NCBI GenBank assembly: GCA_033439295.1
Contig: JAVTLE010000015.1
Span: 1,612,001-1,676,000, forward strand
Direction of reading: 5' to 3'
Length of the DNA: 64,000 nt
From: Deuterostichococcus epilithicus
Lineage: Eukaryota > Chlorophyta > Trebouxiophyceae > Prasiolales > Stichococcaceae
Part shown: positions 46,101 through 56,451 of the stretch, in pieces
Numbering within the stretch: the stretch's first letter is position 1
Layout: every line of letters begins with the position of its first letter
Translations under genes and position numbers: made by a program
The notes under the pieces: generated by a model
Seen by the model: the letters and a program-made list of their open reading frames with translations, nothing else
What the model was told of the DNA's origin: nothing
Databases searched by the model: none

Positions 46101-49100
46101 GCGCTGGGCAACGTGATCGCGGCGCTGACGGACACCCGCGGCACGCGGCCGCACGTGCCATACCGCGACTCGCGGCTGACCCGCATCCTGGAGGACAGCC
46201 TCGGCGGCAATTGCAAGACGACCATGATGTGCATGACCTCGCCCGCGCTCGAGGCGTACGCAGGCGCGTCCCACGTTCCAGGTCCTGCTTCGTGCGGCGT
46301 CGTGAGCAGGCTCCTGGGCTGACGAGGTTTCGACCTCATCCCATCCGTCCGTTTGATGTGCTGGTCATCTCTGCTGGGAGGAGGCGAGGAGCCCCAGCTC
46401 GCCAGCAGGCACAGAGCAATGGCCACTACGCCGAGCGTCGCCCTGGCAGCGGCCTCACAAACCCACGGTGCCCTGGGCCCGCAGAGTCGCTGAGCACGCT
46501 CAAGTTCGCCAACCGGGCGAAGAACATCAAGAACGCGGCGCGGCTGAACGAGGACGTGGACCAGCGCACGCTGCTGCGCAAGTACGAGCGGGAGCTGAAA
46601 CGGCTGCGCGCGGAGCTGCTGGCGCGGCAGGCCTCCCTCGTCGACGCCCGCCGCCTGCTGCAGGTGGGATTTGGGCCCTACCGCTTGTCACCTCTGATGC
46701 GCCTGGTGTGTCGGCCAGTCCAGCGCTGGAGGCGCGGCGGGCCTCCGTTGTTGGCGCCCGCCGCCCAAGGCGGGTGGGGCGCCTCACCTGTGTCTGTGTG
46801 TTGCGCCAGGACTGTCGACTGGTTGATTGCACCTGCAAGGACTGCGACTGCACATTCAAAGCAATGGCCCGCCCTGCAGCTCGGGTGCCGCCGCTGGAGC
46901 GCCGGACGCTGCTGGTCGCAGCGGGACACAAGTTCCGGGCGGAAGCGAATGCGGCCGCAGCTGGCTCGGGTGCAGTAGCAGCACAAGAAGATGCTAGCAC
47001 ATGTGATCTAGAGGAGAGAGGACCGGCGGGCTGAGGTGGAACAAGCTGGCTGTCCCCACGGCGCTGGAGTACATCCACCTGCAACCACATCCGCTTGCTC
47101 GCAGAGGCTTAGATTCATTTGACGCGAAACAGCGTACCGATTGCTGTCACAGGGGGAGGAGCTGAAGCGGCTTGCGGGGCGGCAGCGAAACCCCAAGGGC
47201 TACAGCAGTGGCGCGAACGAATTCAACTCCTCCGATGCCCTGAACCCTAAACCCTATACCGCAGGTGGAGGAGCAGAAGCGGAGGGCGGAGGCGGACAAG
47301 CTGGCGGCCATCACGGCGCTGGAGCAGCGGTCGCGGGACTTCATGGCGGAAAAGGAGGCCAATCGGCGGCTGGAGCAGAAGATCGCCAGCATGCAGAGCC
47401 AGCTGCTCACCGGCGGCGCCGCACTCACTGACACGCCCGCCTTCAGGTGCGGGTGTCGCCAACATGTCACTGGCGATCCAGCCTGAGGACCGGGAAGCAG
47501 AGGCGGTCGGTGGTCAAGGCGGCGTCTGCCTTGCAGCAAGCTTGCGACAAATTTCGCCAAGGCGGCTCCTAGATGATCTGGCAGCATCACGGCGCGCCCA
47601 GGGTGCTCATTCTGCCGATCCTTTGGGTCGTTCATGCGAAATGGGTGTGTTTTGCGCGGTACAGGAACTTGGTGGCGGCGGAGCAGACGCGGCTGCGGGA
47701 GCAGTACGAGGTGCGCCTCGCGGAGCTGGAGGCTGAGCGGCATGGCGCCGAGGCCGACCTCGCGCAGGTGAGATCAATGGACGATGGTGTTGCTGGCGCT
47801 TCGCAGTTGCCCTGCATCCTTCTGTTCTGTGGCGCCTCCACACAGTGGTGCAGGCCCTCGGCACCGCATCTCAGCGCCAGCAACACCGGCGTCGCGCACT
47901 GCAGCACACGCTGCATCGCGTGATGCGGAAACTGCGTCGCACGCCATGAGCCAGATCAGCACCGCCTGCCGCAGGGCGCAGCGGCTGCAGTGACCGGGAC
48001 GTCTCGCCACTCAGCCGACGGTATCTGGGGCGTCCGAGTGCAGGTGCCGCGCTACAAGGCGCTGCTGCTAAAGCAGCGCGACATCATGATTGCGCTGACG
48101 GAGCGGCTGCAGGAGCGCGACGAGCGCATCCTGGCCCTGCAAGACGACCTGGACGCCTCTGACGCCGCCGCCAAGTGAGTGCCCTCTGTAATCGCTGTGC
48201 AGCAAACGGCGTCTTGCCAAAGCGCGCCGGCGGCCTGCCACCGTGTCCAGCCCGCAGCAGCTGTGACCGCCTGTCCGGACATCGAGGTGAGACTTCGTGG
48301 GCTGGCCTCGAAGATGTGAAACAACTGCACACTGGAACATGGCAACACGAAACGAAGTAGACATAAGAAAAAAGAGACTCGAAAAGCGTCAACATCCGCT
48401 CCGCAGGGCGCTGCAAGACGAGCTGGACCAGCGCAGCGCGGAGCTCATCGCGCTGCGCAAGGCGGCCGTCGAGGAGCAGGCTGCGGCGCCAGGGCGCTCG
48501 GCACCGCTGCAGTCCGCACTGGGCCGCTGGGGCGATGCGGCGCAGCGGGGGCGGCGCCCAGGGGCAGCCGGATGACGGCGGCGGCGGCGCTGACTGCGCC
48601 TCTGACCGCAGCAGCGACGGCGGCTCCGAGCGGGCCGCCCGGCACAGCACCGCCGGCAACGGCTTCGCGGGCGAGGACGTGTTCCACAGCAGCGGCGGCC
48701 GGCTGGGCGGCGCCGCCGGTGGCGCATCTGCGGCTGATGGCAGGGCGGGGGCAGGCAGGGACGGGGCGGTGGAGGCGAGCTTGGACCCCGCGTCGCGCCC
48801 CTCCTCAGCTTCCAGCTGTCACAGCATGCCGGTGGGCAAGCACCTTGGCGTTGGTGTGATGATACGCTGGGTAGGAGGGCCAAACGGGTGGGGGTGGGTG
48901 GCAGACTTAACGGATGCGTGGCCCCATGTGCGGCAGCATGGCCGCTTCCCCCGGCATGCGCTCAACCTGAGCCTGATGTCAGCCATTTGACCTCTGCGCA
49001 GCGCGGCTCCTGGGGCCAGGCAGCCGACGTCCCGCCGCCGCAGTCGGACGCGACAGCAGCGGCTGCGGAGCATGCAGCGGCGGCAGCAGCGCAGCAATTG

Positions 49101-49806
49101 GCGGCAGCCACCCAGCAGCTGGTGGTCCTGCAGCACGATCACAAGCAGCTCCAGCGCACCGCTTCACGGCAGGAGGAGGTGAGCCACCAGCTTCAAGTGT
49201 TTGTCTCATGTCGCCCATCCGGTTGATCGACGAGATCAGACCGGCAGTAATACTCTGCTGCGAGTGCTGCAGACGTACTATGTTTGCTGCATCCACCATT
49301 CGCCATGGATATTCATATGTTCGCCATGGATGAATGCTCGTTCGACTTCGTCCGGCTGCATTGAGCCTCGAGTGTTGATGGTTGCGTCGAGCTGCTGCGC
49401 CCCCACTGTGTGCAGGCCAGGCATGCGGCGGAGACAGCGCTGCGGGAGCAGCGCGGCAACGAGGCGAGGGAACGGGCGGCGTTGCGCACCATCCTCGACT
49501 CCAAGATGCGCAACCTGCTGTCGGACCTTGCCCACGGCCTGGCGGAGCTGCCTCCCGGGGTGCGCTGCGCCAGTGTACAAACCGGCATTGCAACGCTGAG
49601 TTACTTTGATGGCGGACCCCGCCACGCCTGCAGAGTGTTGGCTGCACGACGGAGCGAGTACTCGTGCGGCGGTTTGCAGCCGGGGAGCTCAAGCACACCC
49701 TGTTCGCGCGCAGGTGCACCACTCGCAGCGGGCACCGCGACAGCTGGCGGCACTTGAAAACTTGTTATCAGCCACGGTGAAGGCTATCTCGGCGAATGGG
49801 CCTTGA
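43123..49806 (+). CDS. kinesin with N-terminal motor and coiled-coil tail
   Basis: Start ATG 43123 ([17 protein letters not shown]). The motor is built from short exons: [14 protein letters not shown] (43412-43453), [56 protein letters not shown] (P-loop GQTGTGKT), [52 protein letters not shown] (switch I), [20 protein letters not shown] (switch II), [40 protein letters not shown] and [20 protein letters not shown]. Neck and coiled coil follow ([60 protein letters not shown]), then a Gly/Ala-rich linker, [16 protein letters not shown], a further coil and a C-terminus [18 protein letters not shown]-terminal motors normally walk to microtubule plus ends; the subfamily is not assigned. The motor motifs are intact. 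Several introns carry exon echoes. Confidence 0.92.
45529..45610 (+). repeat. faint intronic echo of kinesin switch-II exon
   Basis: GATGACATCCGC...GTGTCGGG and later AGCGGCTCCACGATCCACA follow the order of exon segments GAGGACATGCGGC...GTGCGGG and GCCGGCTCCGAGCGCGTCCA (45647-45705), with similar spacing. Similarity is weak and needs an alignment score. Confidence 0.35.
45981..46023 (+). repeat. duplicated alternative exon start in kinesin (KRLEESKK region)
   Basis: 43 bases here align without gaps to 46053-46095, with about 8 substitutions. Both begin with an acceptor (GCAG) and stay in frame: the echo encodes [13 protein letters not shown], the exon [13 protein letters not shown]. The copy therefore keeps an acceptor and a translatable sequence for the switch-II helix and could be a relict or alternative exon. 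Confidence 0.88.
47011..47069 (+). repeat. intronic echo of kinesin coiled-coil exon start
   Basis: GAGGAG...GAGGTGGAACAAGCTGGC and CCACGGCGCTGGAG match exon 47268-47324 (GAGGAG...GAGGCGGACAAGCTGGCG, TCACGGCGCTGGAG) over nearly 60 bases. It lies about 255 bp upstream of the exon in the same intron. Confidence 0.8.
47151..47184 (+). repeat. second intronic echo of the same kinesin exon
   Basis: AGGGGGAGGAGCTGAAGCGG then a G/C-rich tail resembles the acceptor-proximal end of the exon at 47264-47296 (AGGTGGAGGAGCAGAAGCGG). It lies between the first echo and the real exon, so the intron has two graded copies. Confidence 0.7.
47243..47257 (+). repeat. short interstitial telomere-like repeat
   Basis: AACCCTAAACCCTAT, two plant-type units in reverse sense, ends about 8 bp before the acceptor AG of a kinesin exon. 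Its CTAAAC could act as the branch site. Confidence 0.75.
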
Positions 49807-50015
49807 TTCTTCCTGCGCGGTTGATGGGGCTGATTTTTTGCCGCGAGACCTATTGGCAGGTAGTCAGACCAACATGACGATTGTAATGTGACAGCATTGC
49901 AGCTGCCGCTGCCGTTGTGACGCACGACTGCGGTGACCAATATAGACGGTCGAAGCATTGTGCTGCGCCGAAATTTACGCAAAGCCCGTTCCCGGGGAGG
50001 TAAGAGCACATGCCA

Positions 50016-50035
50016 ACTACCGTAACTACGGTAGT
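50016..50035. promoter_or_regulatory. 9-2-9 perfect palindrome, candidate operator-like site
   Basis: ACTACCGTA-AC-TACGGTAGT: a perfect 9-bp inverted repeat with a 2-bp centre, about 660 bp upstream of the ZIP start. It could be a dimeric transcription-factor site; function is inferred only from shape. Confidence 0.5.
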
Positions 50036-50211
50036 CCCGCCAATTTGCAACCCGTAATCATCTCTGCCCGTGATGGCCGCCGGGACACCTTCACTCGCAC
50101 TGGCGCAGCGGCCTGCCTTGGCTTCGTCAATCAGTCGTTTCCGACTGATCGTCATCGGCGCGGCGTCGCGGCAGGCGGACTTCCAGGTTGCCATCTTTGG
50201 GGCCGAGGATT

Positions 50212-50228
50212 ACGGTCCTCGGGACCGT
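50212..50228. promoter_or_regulatory. 7-3-7 perfect palindrome
   Basis: ACGGTCC-TCG-GGACCGT, about 470 bp upstream of the ZIP start. Perfect arms; different sequence from the 50016 palindrome. Confidence 0.45.
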
Positions 50229-50694
50229 GATTTTGGGACGATCGCGTTGGTGAGGCCCATGGCTGCTGCGGTCAACAGCCCGTGGCAGCTTATTTCCTGA
50301 CTCGTGCAGCCTGTAAGCACCATTAGCGCCTTGTAGCCTGGCGTGGGTCCTGCATTGTGAATGCTGAAAGTGCACACCGATCCCCACACTGGGTCCCAGC
50401 ATGCTCGCGCGGCACGACGCCCCACCGGCGGAACGACCGGCTGGTCTGCTTGATACTGACGAACTTGGTGGCTTGCTCTTTCGCGCCGGTCGCGAGTGCC
50501 TTGCACGCGGCGTCTTTGATGCCTTATGTAAGCCTGTTCGAGTTGGCCGTTTTTGCTTGGCGCAGCTGCGCGTGCGGAGGACCGACCACCAGGCCTTCTC
50601 AGGAGATGAATGCTTGCTTTTTGGATCGCTGGCAGCACCGCCATGATCGTCGCATGCATTACCGCAGGGCTGGTAGGGACGGGACGCTGGCTGC

Positions 50695-53430
50695 ATGACG
50701 GTCAGGATGATGCTGGACATACCGGCGCTGGTTAGCCGCGGCCTGCTGCAGGCGGCCGACGTGGTGCAGGCGCTGCCTGAGGAGAATGCTGCCCCGGACT
50801 GCTCAGCGGATGTGGGCGGCTCCTGCGCGGACCCGTCAAAGGCTCAGCGCTGGGCCATCGGCGCCCTGTTCCTCATCCTGTTCTCCTCCGCAGTAGGTGC
50901 GCCGAGAACGATCGTCGCAGCAGCAGGCACTGGTATCGGTGTTCTGAGTATCAGCCCCTGGACTCAACGACATGTTTGTATGTGGTGCTCACAGTGGTGT
51001 TTCTTGTGCTGCAGGCGTGCTGCTGCCGCTACTCAGCCGGCGAGTGAAATGCATGCGGCCTGGAAGCTTCATTTTCACAGCTGGCAGATGCTTCGGCGGC
51101 GGCGTCGTGCTGGCTACGGGCATGATACATGTGTTTCCTGAAGGCGTTGAGCTCCTCGCCAGCGAATGCCTTGGCTGGCCAGACTATCCGGTGCGACTGT
51201 AGGCTTTCACGCGGCTCGGAGTTTCAGCCCTGCAGCTGCAAGCTGCGCTCTCGCCGTGCTAGCTCCCTTGCAGCATTTGACATTTCTTGAAATCTTCCAC
51301 CGTCCTGGTGTGCAGTTAGTTCATCTGGCCTGCTTTCATGTGCGCAGTGGGGCGCCATGATTGCCACGGCAGCGGCCATCATCGTGGCGATCATCGAGTT
51401 TGCAGCCGGGCAGCTGCTGTTCACCCGCATGCGCAGCAGGTGCGCTCCCTCGCTTTGCACCCATAAGCACCACTCGCCGAGGTATGGTTGCGACTGAGCC
51501 CCTGCATGCCTGTTTTGGTGCCCTAGCATCTGCATGGTCCGGAGCCCTGCGTCTCTTTCGCATGATGCAGGGGGTTGGCCACGACCTGCGCAGTGGGGCT
51601 CGAGTGTGAACACCGTGTCCTCTGCAGGATCGGCAGCCTTGACAGGGATGTGCTGTCTGCGGGGGTGTCAGCCGACGCACTTGCGGATGCGCCCGCAGCC
51701 GACGAGCGGGCAGGGGGGGAGGTGGAGAAGGGCGAGACCATGTCCGTTACTGCCTCTGAAGACGCACAGGTGCGCCCCTGGCCAGTCCTGTGGTAATCGA
51801 GCCCTGAACAAGAATGATAATCGAGCCCTGGTTAAGAAGTCAGGAAACATCATATTCAGAGACCTCTGGGACTGTGCCAGCAGCGCCGGTCGCCTCACTT
51901 CTGATGGAGAATCGGCCCTCCAACATGCGAAGCCTTCCTGTCACCAGCTCGGAGGGTCGTGCAATCGTGGTGACGCCGGGCCACCGGCTGTTCATGTCAT
52001 GTTTGAAAGTACTTGCTTGCCGTCAGCACCCGCTCTTGCAGCGGGACATGGCCATGGGAGCAGCTGTCCTGACACCTTGCGGACGCACACTGCGGCGCTC
52101 CGCGCTGGACACCGCCGCTCATTCCCCAAGGCCTCCATCCTCTGCAGCGGGTCTGGGGCGCTGTCAGGCGGTGTTGCATGTGCTGGAGAACGGCATCGCG
52201 GCGCACAGCTCATCATTGGCTGTCCACAAGAGAACACAAGCGAAGGATACAAACCCCCACTACAGGTTTGGGCACGCTGCCGGGCGGTGGCGGTGGCGCA
52301 GGTCCTCGAGTACGGCATCGCGGCGCACAGCGTCATTATCGGCATCGCGCTGGGGGTTTCACCCTCCCCCTGCACCATCCGCCCCCTGGCGGCAGCACTG
52401 GTGTTTCACCGTGAGTCATTCGTCTCTCTGCCTGTGGCGACTGCCCCACCCAGCCAATCTGCATGTGGAATTGTGCTTCCAAACGAGCTTGCTGCCGGGC
52501 CTGGATGCTGCGGGCGCATATCCACCTGACGCTTGCACTTTGTGACTTGTGTGTGTGTGCAGAAATGTTTGAGGGCATCGCGCTCGGCGCCACCCTCATT
52601 GGCGCGGGTTACAGAGGGTACGTGTCATCGCAGTCTGATGGCATATTATTGGCACTTGCTTCGTCACATGTACATCGCTGACGCTTTTACATCACCTCTT
52701 CTACCTCTTCTCACCCACCGCTCGCCACTACGCAGGGTGACATACCTCGCGATGGCGGCAGGCTTTACACTGACCACGCCAACAGGCATTGCGCTGGGCA
52801 TTGGCATCCGCACGACGTACAACGCCAACTCTGCGACAGCTCTGGGTGTCAACGGCGTCCTTGAATCGGTGCGCATTCACTCTTCTGTTGGGCGCGCCGC
52901 CTTCCAGGTCGCCTCTTCTGAAGCGTGCCGCTGTTTCAGCTCCTGTTCACCACACAGAATGGCTTGATGGCAATTGCAAATTTGAAGACACACAACCATA
53001 GGGACCCATGCCCTTGCCCGCCTCTTACACTTCATGCCTTGTAAGTATTGCCGGCACATGGTTGACTCAACGATAAAAATTTATTGTTTGGTGCTGGCGC
53101 AGGTGGCAGCCGGCATCCTGATCTACATGGCGCTGGTGGACCTCATAGCGGCAGACGTATTCTCGGCGCACATGCGCCAGCAGCGGACGCGATTCCAGGC
53201 AGGCTGCCTGACGGCGCTGTTCCTCGGCGCCGCGGCCATGGTGCGCTGCCGATGCACACCTCTCCGGCCGGATGCATGTTGCAGCTTGATGAAGGGGTTC
53301 GCCCAGCATCTTGCAATCTACTTGCATCGCAGCCTGTCTTCGCAAGTAAGCAAGCTTGTCTTTGCCAGTCTGCAAACAATCTGATTATCCTCTGCCGCAC
53401 TTGCAGGCCATCATCGCGATGTGGGCTTGA
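50695..53430 (+). CDS. ZIP-family metal (Zn/Fe) transporter
   Basis: Exons at about 50695-50893, 51015-51189, 51347-51439, 51629-51769, 52290-52411, 52562-52619, 52737-52868, 53101-53240 and 53407-53430. Blocks: [25 protein letters not shown] with [38 protein letters not shown], then a short variable loop, [20 protein letters not shown] (helix 4 with metal-site His) and LAAALVFH joined across a split codon to [16 protein letters not shown], which restores the family's HQxFEG metal motif. Then [20 protein letters not shown] and [20 protein letters not shown], and a last exon AIIAMWA-stop, the usual ZIP ending. The cytosolic loop (51629-51769) is Asp/Glu/Gly-rich and lacks the usual His cluster. 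ZIP proteins bring divalent metals into the cytosol. The intron before the helix-4 exon carries an echo of it. Confidence 0.92.
52171..52220 (+). repeat. intronic echo of ZIP helix-4 exon
   Basis: 50 bases resemble 52292-52343, including an exact 19-base run CGGCATCGCGGCGCACAGC (52191-52209 versus 52313-52331). The echo encodes [11 protein letters not shown] against [11 protein letters not shown], keeping the metal-site His, but lacks the rest of the helix. Confidence 0.85.
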
Positions 53431-54005
53431 GCAGAGCGCCATCTCTAGAGGCTGTCGTCTAAGCAGGGATAGCAAAGCCAGCTTTTCCCTGCCTGTAGCT
53501 CTCAGGCGGGAGGGCTGAATTACGGCAGGCATTGACTTTCTAGGCAATCAGTGCAGGGTGGAGTGATTGCGAACTGATTGATTAGCGGGCAGCAGACAGT
53601 ACCTCAGCCATGTATGTTGTCTCCACCGTTTTGCGAAGTATGTCATTGACACACCAGCATTTGATTTCAGACGGCGGAATTTGACAGACGACAGGGGCAT
53701 GTCGGCTCTGATGCCTGCGCAGTAACGAGACCACGTAAAACAGCATAAGGTTACAGCCCAACATAGCAAATCTCCGACCAGCACGCTGCTTGGTGTACAC
53801 GCCAACCATACTGTACAATTGCAATGCTAGCAAGTACTGTGCAACGAGAACAGATTTCCTTTGCCCAACCTGCCGCGCCGACAGCAGGTGCATGGTACGC
53901 CATGAGTTGTCGAGCATCAACTCCTGTTTCTTCCAGGCACGCCGCTTCCGAACAGAAACAGCATTCTCCCCTCCCCCCCTCCACATCCTCCACATACACT
54001 CCGGC
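53431..54005. other. tail-to-tail intergenic gap
   Basis: Between the ZIP (+) and SKIP5-like (-) stops. A 137-codon minus-strand frame (53995-53582) is open, with NSWRTMHLL and hydrophobic LLALQLYSMVGVY. A competing frame is also open and no family is certain, so no gene is called. Confidence 0.4.
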
Positions 54006-56007
54006 CTACACTCTCAAGTGGTGCGCTGCCGACCACTGCCGGGCGCGTTCATCCAGCAGCGCCTCTGCCTCAGCATCATTCAGCAACAGGGCTTCGGCCT
54101 TCCGCTTGATGCCTTGCATGCCGCCCGCAGCAAAGCCCTGCTGCTGCTGCAATGTTTCCGGCTCAACCTGCAGCCAGTTCGAGCACGGTAAATTCGGAAA
54201 ATTTCATGCACCAACCGCAAGCCAAGGTAGAGGGCACTGCATGCCACGCCGTGGACACGACCTCAGATGCATAAAGCACGTGACTGATGCAATGCCAGGG
54301 AGCAATTGGTGGCAAGCCTCCACGGCTTAAAGAAATCGTCTAGCTTTAAACATGTGTGCGCACATGAGTAACAACCCACAGGGTTTCTATCCTGTGACCA
54401 GCAGCTCCGGCTGAAGCGGCGCACCTTGATGCCGAGCTTGCTGTCGCCGCTGCGGCCTGTGAGGTCGATAAGCGTGACGGCAGGAGATGCATCTGCGCCT
54501 GTTGACAGCGTTGTGCTGGCATCGACGTCGAACCAGAAGTAGACGGCTTCCCGGAAGATGCAGCGCACGTGCTGCAGCGCGCCGGTGCCCAGCGTCTGGA
54601 TCGCGCTGCGCCCGCCCTGCAGTTGCAGCACGGACACATATTTGAGATATGCTCAGTTTGGCAACATGCCAGCATCTGGCGTCCGGGCAGACCGCAGATG
54701 GCATGATTCCTGCCAGCCATGAAATGAAGAGCGCCCAAGCACCCCCTGCAGGCAGGCTATGTGAATTACCAAATATTTCGAAAAGTGCACACCGACAGCA
54801 GCGCCGCCATGCGCACCTGTATGGCCGTCTCGACGACAGTCAGCCGGTGCGGCCGCGCTGGCTTGACGTCCTCCGGCAGGAGTGGCGGGACCGCTCCAAA
54901 GCCGGAGCCGCAGCCGCCGGGCGCCGAGGTGACGATCGCTGAGAACAGGTGGTCCAGCCCCTTGCCGTCGCATGTCAGCGCGCACTGCTGCACCCACAGG
55001 CTGCCGCGCTGGTGGCGGACGCAGGCGGCCCGCGCCGCTCGCACCGTCAGGTTGGCCACCTTGCCGGAGCAGCGGAAGTCGAGTGCCGCCGCTGCGCCCG
55101 GCGCGCACTGCGGTGACGGGTGGGCAAGGGGTCACGATTCCGTCCGCGGTTTCCTGCCTGGGCCTTGCCAATCCAGCCGCAACTGTCGCTACTGCGGCAC
55201 TGAGAGGACTTCGCCGGCCGATGCACAGATGGGGCTGCTGTGCGGAGGTGTTACAGACATGTATACAGCGACGCACCTGCAGCACGGTGTCTGCCGGCCT
55301 CGCGCCGCCGCCAAAGATGTGCAGCGGCCAGCTGATGACGACGTCCGCCACCTCGTGCGGCGAGCCGTCCGCTGTCGCCTCCAGCAGTATTGTCTCGCCG
55401 GGCCTGGGGTGCACACAGATGCACCATAGGCCATAGAAGCTCAATTGTATCTCGCTGGGCCCAGGAGCCTTACACATGTGATGCACTGCATGACAGCTGA
55501 CCGGGGGAATGCCTGCGTCAGTGAGGCGGCTAGCAGGGGCACACTGAGAGAGCAGAGACGCGATCTTGCAAGTGAGGCTGTCCAGCCTCGAGCCCGCGCT
55601 CGCACAAGAGCGCACCTGCTGTCCTCCACCGCCGCCTGCAGCGTCTCGTACACGTGGCGGTGCACCCGCCGGCTGGACCTGCTGTGCCGGGACACCACCA
55701 GCGCCAGCCTGCCATCCTGCAGGATGTCGCGATGCCGCTGCGCGTAGGAAGGCGCAGCGGCATTAGGACTTGAGCCTTCGGTTGGAGTCCGTCTGAAGGG
55801 CGTTCCGAATCAGGCGTCACGTCATTCTGTGGGTCAGGCTTTGCCTACAGCGGCCTGTGCAGTGAACAGGCAGCATTATGGCAGGTTGGAAGGGCTGCGC
55901 ACCCGGCATGTCCCGGCCATGCTGAAGACGTCCAGCGGCGCAAGCTGCCGCAGGATGAGAGTTATGCACGCGTCGTCCAGGTCGTTCATGAAGGTGCGCT
56001 GCCCCAT
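54006..56007 (-). CDS. SKIP5-like F-box protein with beta-helix repeats
   Basis: Start taken at ATG 56007 (MGQRTFMNDLDDACITLILR, QLAPLDVFSMAGTCR: the F-box). Then RHRDILQDGRLALVVSRHSR and VHRHVYETLQAAVEDSR; PGETILLEATADGSPHEVAD with WPLHIFGGGARPADTVLQ; CSGKVANLTVRAARAACVRH with GSLWVQQCALTCDGKGLDHL and FSAIVTSA; LTVVETAIQ; then GTGALQHVRCIFREAVYFWF plus DVDAS. The last exon has GIKRKAEALLLNDAEAEALL and ends WSAAHHLRV. Block order and wording closely follow plant SKIP5, an SCF adaptor whose body is a pectin-lyase-like right-handed beta-helix. It should bring unknown substrates to SCF ubiquitin ligase. Coding sequence may continue 5' of 56007, because an acceptor (CTGCAG) directly precedes the ATG. 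Confidence 0.85.
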
Positions 56008-56451
56008 CGCCTGCAGCTCCAGGATCGTGAGTGTCGGAGACGTGTCACGCGTGAAGGTGCAACATTCTTACCGACAACATAGCGGGTGAAGCGACGCAAG
56101 CAAGCACCATGGCGGCCATGTAGGTCAGCACCTGGTGACTGTCAGGAGATATGGAGTCCATATGCGGGCAGCTTCGACGTTGCTGGGGTCTGCAGGGACG
56201 GGCAGAGTCAAGCTCGGGTCTGATGGCTTTTCCGGGCGCACTCAAACAAACAGCCAAAAGGAGTGAAGAGACACTGTGTTGGACCCGCACAGCTGCAACG
56301 GGGGGTCAGTGACTTGGAGCAAACCCTGCTGCCACGTGGCTAGTTTCGCGGAGCCACCTTCGCTCCGGCCTCAGGCGATACGAACAAAGTCGCACTTGCA
56401 GTACAAGCATATAAAAGCGGGAGACGATGGTTGTGACGGCAGCAGAAGCAT
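56008..56451. promoter_or_regulatory. head-to-head intergenic region
   Basis: 444 bp between the SKIP5-like (-) and multipass membrane (+) starts, presumed to hold both promoters; it may also contain 5' exons of the F-box gene. No motif recognised. Confidence 0.4.

Larger units (their letters stand above)
49807..50694. promoter_or_regulatory. intergenic region upstream of ZIP gene with two palindromes
   Basis: 888 bp between the kinesin stop and the ZIP start. It contains two perfect inverted repeats (50016-50035 and 50212-50228) and no supported gene. It presumably contains the ZIP promoter. Confidence 0.45.

Noticed and set aside
53582-53995. Minus-strand frame with faint resemblance to a piggyBac-type transposase end
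   Set aside because: Similarity rests on a few hydrophobic and NSWR-like residues; no acidic catalytic residues or terminal repeats were found.
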